64,000 bases of DNA from Rarobacter incanus (GTDB taxonomy: Bacteria; Actinomycetota; Actinomycetes; Actinomycetales; Cellulomonadaceae), in NCBI RefSeq assembly GCF_006715765.1, contig NZ_VFNV01000001.1:682001-746000 (forward strand). Direction: 5' to 3'. Below, one piece after another: positions 50,494 through 59,077 of this stretch (within the stretch, counting starts at the first letter, position 1; each line of letters begins with the position of its first letter). Below the pieces are notes generated by a model that saw nothing but the letters and a program-made list of their open reading frames with translations, did not search any database and had not been told where the DNA came from. The position numbers were made by a program, and so were the translations under genes.

Positions 50494-51249
50494 GTGGCTG
50501 AAACCCTCAACCTCGGCTCCGCACCCGCGGGATTCCGCTTTGAGCGCCGCCCCGCTGAGATGCGCCGACGTCTGGTGACGTTGAGTGAACGCACGTTGAT
50601 TGCCCGCGATTGCGTCCGGGTCCGTGTTGCGGGCAGCGACCTGCGCGGATTCGGCGCGAACAGTGGCATCGATGACCACGTTCGGATCTTTTTTCCGGGG
50701 GATGCTGCCTCCGCCTCGGATCCGGGTGATTGGCCGAGCCGAGAGTACACCCCGGTTGCGTGGGCGGATGACTGGTTGGATTTGGAGTTTGTGCTGCACG
50801 GATCCGGCGTTGCGAGCGAATGGGCCGGCGCCGCGCCGATTGGTTCACAAGTCGTATTGGGTGGCCCGCGCGGTTCCGTTCACTTTTCCGGCAATCCCGC
50901 GCAATGGTTGATCGCGGGCGATGAATCCGCGGTCGCACAAATTCGGCGCTACGCGGCAGCGATGCCGCCTGGCGCCGACGCACGCATCGTGATCGAGGTG
51001 GCCGATTCGAACCACGAAGTACCAGTCGAAGCCCCGTGCGCCATCACCTATGTCCACCGCGGTACCCGCCCCCCGGGCGACGCGCTGGTGGCCGCACTCC
51101 GCGAAACATCGCCGCTACCCCGCGCCGAATCATTTGCCTTCGTCGCCGGCGAGCAGTCTGTGGTTTCCCCCGCCCGAAACCTCGTCTTCGACGACTGGGG
51201 TCTGTCGGACACGCAAGCTATCGTCAAGGGCTACTGGCGCCGCGCCTGA
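50494..51249 (+). CDS. Siderophore-interacting protein (FAD-binding)
   Basis: A 251-residue protein. The FAD motif RxYT occurs as SREYTPVAW and the NAD-binding C-terminal half ends KGYWRRA, the family signature. GSQVVLGGPRG and LIAGDESAVAQIRRY are also typical. It reduces ferric siderophores in the cytoplasm to release iron. GTG at 50494 has GAGG 7 bases upstream. No siderophore ABC transporter is in the window. Expression is likely iron-repressed through the box just upstream. Confidence 0.93.
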   Translation: MAETLNLGSAPAGFRFERRPAEMRRRLVTLSERTLIARDCVRVRVAGSDLRGFGANSGIDDHVRIFFPGDAASASDPGDWPSREYTPVAWADDWLDLEFVLHGSGVASEWAGAAPIGSQVVLGGPRGSVHFSGNPAQWLIAGDESAVAQIRRYAAAMPPGADARIVIEVADSNHEVPVEAPCAITYVHRGTRPPGDALVAALRETSPLPRAESFAFVAGEQSVVSPARNLVFDDWGLSDTQAIVKGYWRRA

Positions 51250-51372
51250 CCCGAGCGGCGCTGCAAATACTGTCTACACGACGCCGTACTTGACCGATCC
51301 CTGTTCCCGGTAGGATCGGAAGTGTCTTGCACCCTCCACACGGCACAGTTGTGGCGGTGAATCCGGACCTTG

Positions 51373-53163
51373 ATGGCCCCATCTCCCACTCCAGCAACTA
51401 GCGCCTCCGTGAGGAAATCGCCCGTGACGCCTTCCCCGCAAACAGCTTCCCCCGCGCCGGGCGCGCGCCTGCGCATCCGCTACTTCGAATACCTGCACCG
51501 GCTCAGCGTCACCGGCCTGGTGTTTGCGGCGCTGGCCGGGTTGTGGTCGTTCACTCCGTCGCTGCTGCCGCGCACGTGGTGGGTGCAGGGGCTTGTCACG
51601 GGCCTTGCGGCCATCACCGCGTATGGAATCGGAACGCTGAGCGTGTGGGTCGTGCGCGGCTTCGATATCCGCGACCGGCTGGACAGGCCCCGAGCGCGGC
51701 GAGTCGCGTTTCGGACCGTCGCCGCCGGGCTGCCCGTCCTTCTCATCCCGGTGCTGATCCTGTCGCTCACCTGGCAGATTCGCCAGCGCGAGCTTTTGAG
51801 CATGCCCGCCGTTTCGACGCTGGGTGTGATCGCGTATTTCGCGAGCGTCCTGATCGTGCCCGCGGTATTTGTGCCGGTGCTGGGTTTAGCGCGCGCGATT
51901 CGCAGATGGTCGGTTCGCTTGGGGCATTACTTCCGACGAGCGCTCCCCGCCCGGCTCGCTACCGTCACTGCCGCGATTGTGGTCGCTTCGCTCACCTATG
52001 GTGTCATTTCCGGGGTTCTGGTGCGTTCGATCGTGCGCGGTTTGGACGGCTCCTTTCAGGCGGCCGCGCACCTGGTCGACCCGGGTCTGACCGCGCCAAC
52101 CAGCGCCCTGAAATCGGGCGGCCCAGACTCTGTAGTGAATTGGTCCGACCTGGGCCGGGAGGGCCGCCGTTTCGTTACCCGCGGCCCGTCCAGCGCGGAC
52201 ATAGCTTCGTTCGAACAGGAACGGACGGCGCCCGCAGCCGCGGCGAGCGTATCCGAACCCATCCGCGCGTACGCGGGCCTGACGGATTCCATCGATTCCG
52301 CGGCAGCCCTGGTCGTTGCGGAACTCGATCGGACCAAGGCATGGGACAGGGCCGCCATCCTGGTCGTAACAACGACCGGGTCGGGCTGGATCGACGAATC
52401 CCTGGTGTCATCTTTCGAATACCTGCATGCCGGGAACACGGCAACGGCCGCGATGCAGTATTCGTATCTGCCGAGTTGGATGGCGTTCCTGGGTGACCGA
52501 GAGACTCCCCCCGAGGCCAGCTCGGCGCTGTTTTCGGCCATCTGGGAGCGTTGGTCCCAGCTGCCAGAGTCTACGCGCCCGCGTCTCTACGTCGCCGGAT
52601 TGTCGCTGGGATCGTACGGGATGCAGGCGGCGTTCTCGTCGGTGGATGACTTGGTGGCCCGAACTGACGGTGCCGTCTTTGCCGGCACGCCCTACTTTGT
52701 GCCGATGTGGAAAGACCTCACCGCCGAGAGGGACCCGGGCACGACGCAGGCCGAGCCGATAGTCGACGGAGGTACGCGGGTCAGGTTCTACACCGGCGAC
52801 GCCGACCAATTGGCGGGAACGTGGCATTCCCCGCGCATCGCCTACCTGCAACACGGCACGGACGGGACCACCTGGTGGTCCCCGTCGATCATGTTCACCG
52901 AACCAGCATGGATGAACGAGCCGCGCGCTCCCGGTGTCATGCCGCAAACCCGCTGGTTCCCGGTGGCGAGCTTTTGGCAGGTAGCGTTCGATCTCTTCTT
53001 CGCTGCGGGGTCGGACGTACCGATGGGAGCGGGGCATCACTTCCAGCTCGAATACGTGGACGCGTTTGCCAAGGTGTGCCAGCCAGCAGGGTGGACCGAT
53101 GCCGATTCCACCCTGCTGCGCCGGCACATTGGCGCGGAGCCTACGACAGTTTCAGAGTCGTGA
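51373..53163 (+). CDS. Membrane alpha/beta hydrolase (Abhydrolase_9 type)
   Basis: A 596-residue protein. Four to five N-terminal membrane spans (~45-95, 115-135, 148-172, 198-220) are followed by a catalytic domain (~255-590) with the nucleophile GxSxG at YVAGLSLGSYG (Ser411). This is the pattern of the actinobacterial Abhydrolase_9 family, whose substrates are unknown but may be lipids. An in-frame TTG lies directly before the ATG. The 3' end overlaps the convergent CueP gene by 23 bases. Confidence 0.85.
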   Translation: MAPSPTPATSASVRKSPVTPSPQTASPAPGARLRIRYFEYLHRLSVTGLVFAALAGLWSFTPSLLPRTWWVQGLVTGLAAITAYGIGTLSVWVVRGFDIRDRLDRPRARRVAFRTVAAGLPVLLIPVLILSLTWQIRQRELLSMPAVSTLGVIAYFASVLIVPAVFVPVLGLARAIRRWSVRLGHYFRRALPARLATVTAAIVVASLTYGVISGVLVRSIVRGLDGSFQAAAHLVDPGLTAPTSALKSGGPDSVVNWSDLGREGRRFVTRGPSSADIASFEQERTAPAAAASVSEPIRAYAGLTDSIDSAAALVVAELDRTKAWDRAAILVVTTTGSGWIDESLVSSFEYLHAGNTATAAMQYSYLPSWMAFLGDRETPPEASSALFSAIWERWSQLPESTRPRLYVAGLSLGSYGMQAAFSSVDDLVARTDGAVFAGTPYFVPMWKDLTAERDPGTTQAEPIVDGGTRVRFYTGDADQLAGTWHSPRIAYLQHGTDGTTWWSPSIMFTEPAWMNEPRAPGVMPQTRWFPVASFWQVAFDLFFAAGSDVPMGAGHHFQLEYVDAFAKVCQPAGWTDADSTLLRRHIGAEPTTVSES

Positions 53164-53809
53164 GGCAGGTCAGATCCTCATCGCTCGTTGTTGCGAGCGT
53201 TGCGGTTGCCTTGCCCTGCGCCGCCTCGATCACCAGGTCGTACGATCCACCCTTCGGCAGCCAGATTCCAACGAATCCGTTGTCGTAGGTGGTCGCGTCC
53301 TCATCGATGACGGTTTGCCCCGATGCGGCGTCGGTCACCGTGACGTGAACTGGCTCATTCGCCAGCTCGCCCTTGCACGTTGCCAGGTTGTGGAAATAGC
53401 AGTCGTGATTCTTGTTCACGTACGGCGCCAGGGATACGTAGGTCTTGTCGCTGGGCATGTCGACCGTGTCTTCACCCGTCGCATCCGTGATGACAATGTT
53501 TGCGGGGCGCACCGATACGCTCAGGCCCTCCGGCCGCTGGGAGACCGGGAGCTTGTCCAGCCAGGCGATGATCTGGTCGGCGGGCAGCGCCGCGATGTTC
53601 TCGCGCGTGACGGCTTTGCCGTCGGTGGCCGCATCCGGGGCGCTGTCAGTCTGCGCCGCCGCGGGCGATGATGCTGTGGCGGCCGCCGATCCGGCGTCGC
53701 TGGCAGTCGGTTCTTGCGACCCGCATCCGGTCAGGACTGCGCCACCGAGCGCGAGTGCGATTGCGATCGTGCCCAGGCGTAGGCGCGCGGGTGTGGTTGA
53801 AAATGACAT
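53141..53809 (-). CDS. cueP: CueP-family metal-binding lipoprotein
   Basis: A 222-residue lipoprotein. The signal sequence ends in the lipobox LTGC with Cys29. The domain carries the CueP signatures YVSLAPYVNKNHDCYFHNLATC, YDNGFVGIWLPKGG and TCLTTLKL. CueP binds copper in the envelope of Salmonella and protects periplasmic enzymes; here it would be a cell-surface copper or metal buffer. A Cys- and His-bearing DUF6153 protein is encoded 100 bases upstream on the same strand, possibly in the same transcript. Confidence 0.9.
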   Translation of the reverse strand: MSFSTTPARLRLGTIAIALALGGAVLTGCGSQEPTASDAGSAAATASSPAAAQTDSAPDAATDGKAVTRENIAALPADQIIAWLDKLPVSQRPEGLSVSVRPANIVITDATGEDTVDMPSDKTYVSLAPYVNKNHDCYFHNLATCKGELANEPVHVTVTDAASGQTVIDEDATTYDNGFVGIWLPKGGSYDLVIEAAQGKATATLATTSDEDLTCLTTLKLS

Positions 53810-53909
53810 GAGAGTTCCTTTGCATAAGTTCTTGTTGACGGAAAGATCGCTCGCTGCCCCGCCGCGCTTCGACCGTGTGTCGAGGCGCCCTTGCGGGGCA
53901 CGCAGCGGC

Positions 53910-54353
53910 CTACGTCCTGCTAATGCAAAGGTCCGCGAGGTCGGGCGCTTGCCGATCGGGTTGTTGTTCGCCGCGTCCCCGGGTGTCAGCTACGGGGCGC
54001 GGTTCGTAAAACCGCAGCCGGAATTCGCGCGGCGGCGCGACGTGAACCGGGGCGGGAGTCGACGCGGTCTGAACGCATCCACCAACCTGAGCCGATTCGC
54101 GAACCGTGCAGTTTCCGCACACATGCCCCGGGGCGTCATTTCCGGTTTGCATCCCCTCGCCTGCCCCCACGCCGTGGTGGGACGCCGCGACGGTCATGCC
54201 AGTGAGGGAAGACGCGGCTGCGGCTTGCGGCGAGGCATGCATGGTAAGCAACCCCATCACGGCAAGCGCGCCCAACATCAGACCGGCGAACAGCACGAGG
54301 TTGCGGGTCGCCTCGACCCGCAACCTCACGAAAGCCGTGCCGTAGCGCCTCAT
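53910..54353 (-). CDS. DUF6153-like small membrane protein with Cys motifs
   Basis: About 147 residues. One membrane segment (LVLFAGLMLGALAVMGLLTM, ~16-35) precedes an extracytoplasmic part with GHVCGNCTV and GGCVQTAS cysteines and a His pair, then an Arg-rich tail. The size, topology and Cys pattern match DUF6153 proteins, which are often near copper genes. ATG at 54353 is my choice; ATG at 54383 is also possible and the frame extends further without homology. Confidence 0.6.
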   Translation of the reverse strand: MRRYGTAFVRLRVEATRNLVLFAGLMLGALAVMGLLTMHASPQAAAASSLTGMTVAASHHGVGAGEGMQTGNDAPGHVCGNCTVRESAQVGGCVQTASTPAPVHVAPPREFRLRFYEPRPVADTRGRGEQQPDRQAPDLADLCISRT

Positions 54354-54420
54354 GCCGGCGAGTCTAATCCCTAGCGCTGACATCACCGTGGGGCCAACGT
54401 CCACCGCGCGTGATGCTGCC

Positions 54421-54554
54421 ACCGCACCCGCGGCCACGCCAAACGCTCGGCGCACCCGGCCACCACACCCGGCCACCGCACCCGCGGCCACGCCCAACGC
54501 TCGGCGCACCCGGCCACCGCACCCGCGGCCACGCCAAACGCTCGGCCCACCCGA
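54421..54554. repeat. Three 41-bp direct repeats beside the amidase 3' end
   Basis: Three nearly identical 41-bp units (54421-54461, 54475-54515, 54516-54554, the last truncated). The first and second are separated by a 13-base variant piece. The units are GC-rich, end exactly where the amidase stop codon begins, and show no spacer pattern. Confidence 0.9.
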
Positions 54555-56588
54555 CTACGGCACCTGGGGCAGCGCGATGGTGAGAATACGGGCATCCGTG
54601 TGGCCCGCCTTCACCACGACCATCACCTCGGCAAAGAGCCGGTCGCGGGCCAGGGAAACTCGTCCGCTAAAGACACCTGGATCGCCTTCCACCGGCGCCA
54701 GAATGTGACCGTCCGCCCACACGCGGATGCCTTCACCCCTCGCTCCGCTCACCTCCACGCTGACGACCCACGATCTGCCCTCCGCGCGCACGCTACCGCT
54801 GACGGAAAGGTCGGGGGCGGGGGCGGGGGCCTCGTCGGAGGTAATGACCTCGATGTGGTTGCTGGGCAGTGTAGGTGTCAGGAACGCCGGTTGCCGGTTG
54901 CGAGTCGCGGATTCGTAGGCGGCTGCGTAATCGAGCAGGGAATCGTCGCTGTAGGCGGGGCCCGCGAAGGTGAGATTCACCGGCATCTGGATGTCCTCCA
55001 TGAACCCCATCGGCACCGAAACGGTCGGGATTCCCAGGTGACGGATGACCCGGTTGCCGTTCGAATACACCACCCCGTTGCGCGATGCGTCCGCAAGCGA
55101 TGCGGCATTTGTGAACAGATCGACCCGGCCAACATCGCCGTTGGCGGGGAAGACGATCAGATCAAGATTCTGGTCCGTCATCCACTGCTCGAAATCGACC
55201 TTTCGCGCCTGCTCCAGGCCGCGCAGCAGGTGGTCAAAGCCCTCGATGTCCGCGAGCGAATCGGGTATACCCGCCTTGACGATTTCGGCCAGGCGCTGCC
55301 AATCGAACCCTCCCTTGGCCCGGGTGATCCACACCGACCACGGTTCGTCCGCGATCGGAAATACGGTGTCGCCGTCAACGTCGGCCCAGGTGTGCAGGTT
55401 GGGGTCGTTATTGATCCGCAAGAAGTCGTCCAGCACCTTCGCTGTCACCTCCCCGCCCTCCAGCGAACGCCAGTTTGGCGGGACCAACCCGCGGGCCGCG
55501 AGGCCCTGCGCACCCGGGCGGTCCTCTTCGTAGTTCTGCATCGCGGGGAAGTCGACCTCAATCACTTCCGCGCCCAGGGCACGCAGGTCGTCCGCCGCTG
55601 CGTCCCACAGGCGTCGCACCGTGGGGCGGATCACCGGTGGGTCGATGGGGACAAGGTCGGCACCGATGAAAATCTTCGGCACGCCGATGCGCAGGCCGTC
55701 AAGGCGTTCGGGGCGCGGGCGGGCGATCGGTTTGCTGAACACGTCCTCGGGGCGCGGCAGCGGCACGACTTGTTGTTCGCGCCAAAAGTCTCCCTCGGCC
55801 ACCGGATCGGTCACCGCGAGTACCTCGAGCAACTGTTCCAAATCGTCCACCGTGCGGGTGTGGGTGACCACGACGTCGCAGGTGGGGCGAAGCGGCCAGT
55901 TGCCGCGGATCGATAGGACGCCGCGGGACGGCGTGTAGGCGACAAGCGCGTTGTTCGATGCGGGCGCGCGGCCGGAGGAAACCGTCTCTTCCGCCATGCC
56001 GAATGCGCACATGCTGGCCGCCGTGGCGGTACCCGACCCGTTCGAGGAACCGGACCCGTATGCCGCGGTGAGGTATTGAGGGTTGTACGGACTGCGCGCG
56101 TAGTCATAGAGTCCCGGCTGCATTCCACCCGCGGCCATGGGCGGCATATTCGTCTTGCCGATCAAAATTGCGCCCGCCTCCTTGAGTTGCGCAACCGTGG
56201 CGGCATCGTCGGTGGCGATCAGGTCGGCGAGCGCGGGACTGCCCGAAGCGACCGTCAGGCCCTTCGCCTTGTAGCTGTCCTTGATCGTAAATGGGATGCC
56301 TTCTAACCTGCCGATTGCCCCGGTGCGGCGGCGGCGATCCGATTCCGCGGCCTCTTCGAGGCAGTGCGGGTTGAGCACCGCGATCGCGTGCAGGCACGGT
56401 CCAGTGCGGTCGTAGTACGCGATGCGGTTCAAGTACGCGCACACCAGGTCGACGGAGGTGATCCGTCCGGCGTCAAGTTCTTGGAGCATGTCGGCGATGC
56501 TCATTTCTACGACATCGATGCGGGTCACTGCGTGGTGCCTTCCCGCCCGGCGCGCATCGCCGGGCTTGCCTGCCGCACCGAGTTTCAT
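54555..56588 (-). CDS. Amidase-signature family enzyme
   Basis: 677 residues if ATG at 56588 is used; a GTG 60 bases downstream (56528) has a better SD (GGAAGG). The catalytic Lys is in FTIKDSYKAKG (Lys103), and the Gly/Ser loop is YGSGSSNGSGTATAA (Ser182). The nucleophile is Ser205 in the atypical ETVSSGRAPAS, where GGS is usual. A C-terminal ~120-residue region resembles a beta-sandwich. It hydrolyses an amide, substrate unknown. Divergent from a LysR gene, which may control it. Confidence 0.85.
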   Translation of the reverse strand: MKLGAAGKPGDARRAGRHHAVTRIDVVEMSIADMLQELDAGRITSVDLVCAYLNRIAYYDRTGPCLHAIAVLNPHCLEEAAESDRRRRTGAIGRLEGIPFTIKDSYKAKGLTVASGSPALADLIATDDAATVAQLKEAGAILIGKTNMPPMAAGGMQPGLYDYARSPYNPQYLTAAYGSGSSNGSGTATAASMCAFGMAEETVSSGRAPASNNALVAYTPSRGVLSIRGNWPLRPTCDVVVTHTRTVDDLEQLLEVLAVTDPVAEGDFWREQQVVPLPRPEDVFSKPIARPRPERLDGLRIGVPKIFIGADLVPIDPPVIRPTVRRLWDAAADDLRALGAEVIEVDFPAMQNYEEDRPGAQGLAARGLVPPNWRSLEGGEVTAKVLDDFLRINNDPNLHTWADVDGDTVFPIADEPWSVWITRAKGGFDWQRLAEIVKAGIPDSLADIEGFDHLLRGLEQARKVDFEQWMTDQNLDLIVFPANGDVGRVDLFTNAASLADASRNGVVYSNGNRVIRHLGIPTVSVPMGFMEDIQMPVNLTFAGPAYSDDSLLDYAAAYESATRNRQPAFLTPTLPSNHIEVITSDEAPAPAPDLSVSGSVRAEGRSWVVSVEVSGARGEGIRVWADGHILAPVEGDPGVFSGRVSLARDRLFAEVMVVVKAGHTDARILTIALPQVP

Positions 56589-56884
56589 GTCACGCCTGCT
56601 CGGTGCGTTGTGTGGATCGGGTCGTGGCTGCCCGTGGGCCCCGTGTCACGGGCCTGCTATCGATCCTATGAATCGCAATGGCACGGTTGTGCAAGGATCG
56701 TGTTAAATCTTCGCTTCCTGCGGCTGTGGGTGGCTTGGCGCACGGGGACGCGGAGCGATGCGGCAGATGGGTGCGCGGGCGTGCCGGCTCCGAGCATCTC
56801 GCATCACGGGCACACAACACCAACAATTACCCTACTGACTTAGTATGGAATAGCATGAGGCAGCCGCCCCGACCAGGAGCCCCT

Positions 56885-56944
56885 ATGAATCATCCGCCTT
56901 CCACCAGCGTATTGCGCATGCTGCCCGACGCTGCCTCCGCATGA
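56885..56944 (+). CDS. 19-codon leader peptide coupled to the LysR gene
   Basis: ATG at 56885 has AGGAG 5 bases upstream. The frame of 19 codons (starts MNHPPSTSV) ends in TGA that overlaps the LysR ATG (ATGA, 56941-56944). This arrangement suggests that LysR translation depends on reading of the leader. The peptide has no recognised family. Confidence 0.6.
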   Translation: MNHPPSTSVLRMLPDAASA

Positions 56945-57969
56945 GCAAATCACTGGAACTGCCCCACCTGCGCAGCCTTGTTGCCGTTGCCGATCACGGC
57001 GGGTTTTCACGCGCAGCGACGGCCCTGCACGTGAGCCAATCGACGATTAGCCAACACGTGCGGTCCTTGGAACGCGCGACCAACGCTGCCGTCGTCGAAA
57101 AGCAGGGGCGCAACGCCCGCTTCACCACACACGGTCAGCGGCTCCTCACCGAGGCCCGCAACATCCTTGCCGTGCACGATGAGGCGCTAGGAAGACTTAC
57201 CGCGGCCGCTGCGCCTACCCTAGTAATCGGCGCTACCGATACCGGGTCCGACCATCTGCTCGCCACAACACTGCGAGCGCTTCACAGCGCGTACCCGCAC
57301 CGAGCGATACAGGTCATCGTTGACCGCCCGGCGGCGATCGCCGCAGCGGCCGCCAGGGGAACTATCGATTTGGCTGTGGGGTTGGGCTTCCCGGGCGATT
57401 TTGCCCAGCCGACCGGGACGGTCGCGCTCCGGTGGTACCAATCCGCCTACACGCCGCCCCGGCGCGGCAAGGATCCGACGGATGGGCGACAAATAGGCGC
57501 GGAACCACCGGGCATACAAGCGGCCGATGAAACCGTCGTCGGCGCAGATCCGCAAAGTGAACCAACCGCCGGTTCGCTAGCACTGGCAACCGCTCCCCGC
57601 GCCAGCATTGCACTCGTTACACACTTCGAACCATGCAGCATCCGCCGCCTTGCAGTGGCCGCGCTCAGTGCTGCGGGATATGCGATCGAATTCACTGCAG
57701 AATCCGCTACGAGCGTCGGTGTCATCGCTGCCGCACGCGCCGGGCTCGGGGTCGCGGTGTTACCTGCGACGGAACGTATTCCAACCGGACTGGAACCGGT
57801 CGAATCGCTCCCACCACTGGGTGAAATCAGCCTGTATCTGCAGATCCGTGAGGGGTTGGATCCGGCAATCGCCGCCACCGTTCGGTCCGCTATTTCCGGC
57901 ACCCTTTCAAAGTCGGCAAATTTTACCGACCTGGGTGAGCGCCGCGGCGTCGCCTCGCAAACCGTCTAA
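56941..57969 (+). CDS. LysR-family transcriptional regulator
   Basis: A 342-residue protein. The N-terminal winged helix (LPHLRSLVAVADHGGFSRAATALHVSQSTISQHV) is the LysR HTH, followed by a ligand-binding domain. The middle of that domain has an insertion (~175-220, rich in Asp/Glu/Pro) compared with standard LysR proteins. LysR regulators usually act on a divergent gene; here the amidase is divergent with ~350 bases between the starts. The effector is unknown. Confidence 0.88.
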   Translation: MSKSLELPHLRSLVAVADHGGFSRAATALHVSQSTISQHVRSLERATNAAVVEKQGRNARFTTHGQRLLTEARNILAVHDEALGRLTAAAAPTLVIGATDTGSDHLLATTLRALHSAYPHRAIQVIVDRPAAIAAAAARGTIDLAVGLGFPGDFAQPTGTVALRWYQSAYTPPRRGKDPTDGRQIGAEPPGIQAADETVVGADPQSEPTAGSLALATAPRASIALVTHFEPCSIRRLAVAALSAAGYAIEFTAESATSVGVIAAARAGLGVAVLPATERIPTGLEPVESLPPLGEISLYLQIREGLDPAIAATVRSAISGTLSKSANFTDLGERRGVASQTV

Positions 57970-58066
57970 CTTCACGCACCAACGCCGGCCCACCTGCCAA
58001 TAACACGTGCCAATGACACCTGCCGCTGACCCGATTCCGCTGACACCAAGACGATCGACGCGCCAA

Positions 58067-59071
58067 TCAGCCGCCTGTTTTAGGCACCCGCGCCACCAAC
58101 GCGAGTTTGCCGCGCACCTTGCCTTGTTCCAACACGGCGTAGGCGTCTTGCGCCGCAGCCAACGGGAAATCACGCTCGATCCGCACGCCCAGCTTGCCGG
58201 TCGCCATCCACTCAGCCAGGGTCGCAAGGTCGGCGTGATTGACCCGGGTCATGATGGTCTTTGCCTTAAAGCCGCGCACCTTTGCTCCTAGTGCACGGCG
58301 AATAATTGGACCGCCCGGACCAAGCAACCTGCCGCCGCTCAGCGCCCCAATGGTCACGACGGTCCCGCCGGGGCGCAGCATCGAACGAAGTGTGCGCGCG
58401 GATGCGGTGCAAACCGTGTCGATGACTAGATCGTAGGGACCAATTGGGGTCTCGCCACGGGTGTAATCGAACACCGCGTCGGCGCCCAGTTCCTCCATCA
58501 TGTCGACATTTCGGGACGAGCACACCGCCTCCACAGCCCCAGCCCCCATGAGGTGCGCGATTTGCACGGCCAGGTGCCCGACTCCGCCGGAACCTCCCCA
58601 CACCAGCACGCGATGGCCGGGACGCATTGCGCCCGCATCACGCAGTGCCTGCAGCGCGGTCAGACCCGCGAGCGCCACTGCGGCACCGTCTTGGTCCGGG
58701 ACCGAATGCGGAAGACGCGCAATCCACTGGGGTTGCGCAACCACAAAGTCCGCGATCGCACCGGCGACCTGCACTGCTGCGGGTATTGTCCCAAAAACGC
58801 GCTCGCCGACCCGGTATTCGCTGACCCCCGGTCCAATTTCAGTGATGATGCCAGCGAAGTCTTCACCAACGCCGCGCGGCTCCCCCGCCTTTGACCGTGT
58901 TTTGAGGCGAAGCACCCACGGGTCCCCGCGGTAGATGTGCCAGTCGACGGGGTTGACGGAGGCCGCGCCTACGCGCACCAGGACCTGACCCGGCCCGGGT
59001 ACTGGCATTGGTAGCTCACGCCACGAAAGGCCGCGCGGATCGGTGTAATTCGCGAACGTCAGTGCCCGCAT
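58067..59071 (-). CDS. MDR-family NAD(P)-dependent alcohol/quinone oxidoreductase
   Basis: A 334-residue medium-chain dehydrogenase. GEDFAGIITEIGPGVSEYRVGERVFG and the NAD(P) motif VLVWGGSGGVGHLAVQIAHL are typical of zinc-less quinone oxidoreductases. VVTIGALSGGRLLGPGG appears later. No structural-zinc Cys cluster is seen. It probably reduces quinones or enones. It lies 6 bases downstream of the next gene on the same strand. Confidence 0.9.
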   Translation of the reverse strand: MRALTFANYTDPRGLSWRELPMPVPGPGQVLVRVGAASVNPVDWHIYRGDPWVLRLKTRSKAGEPRGVGEDFAGIITEIGPGVSEYRVGERVFGTIPAAVQVAGAIADFVVAQPQWIARLPHSVPDQDGAAVALAGLTALQALRDAGAMRPGHRVLVWGGSGGVGHLAVQIAHLMGAGAVEAVCSSRNVDMMEELGADAVFDYTRGETPIGPYDLVIDTVCTASARTLRSMLRPGGTVVTIGALSGGRLLGPGGPIIRRALGAKVRGFKAKTIMTRVNHADLATLAEWMATGKLGVRIERDFPLAAAQDAYAVLEQGKVRGKLALVARVPKTGG

Positions 59072-59077
59072 CGCGCG

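Noticed and set aside
51290-51319. Hairpin CCGATCC-N12-GGATCGG / possible promoter TTGACC-N15-TAGGAT after the siderophore-interacting gene
   Set aside because: The stem is short, no T-run follows, and the promoter spacing is poor; either reading is uncertain.
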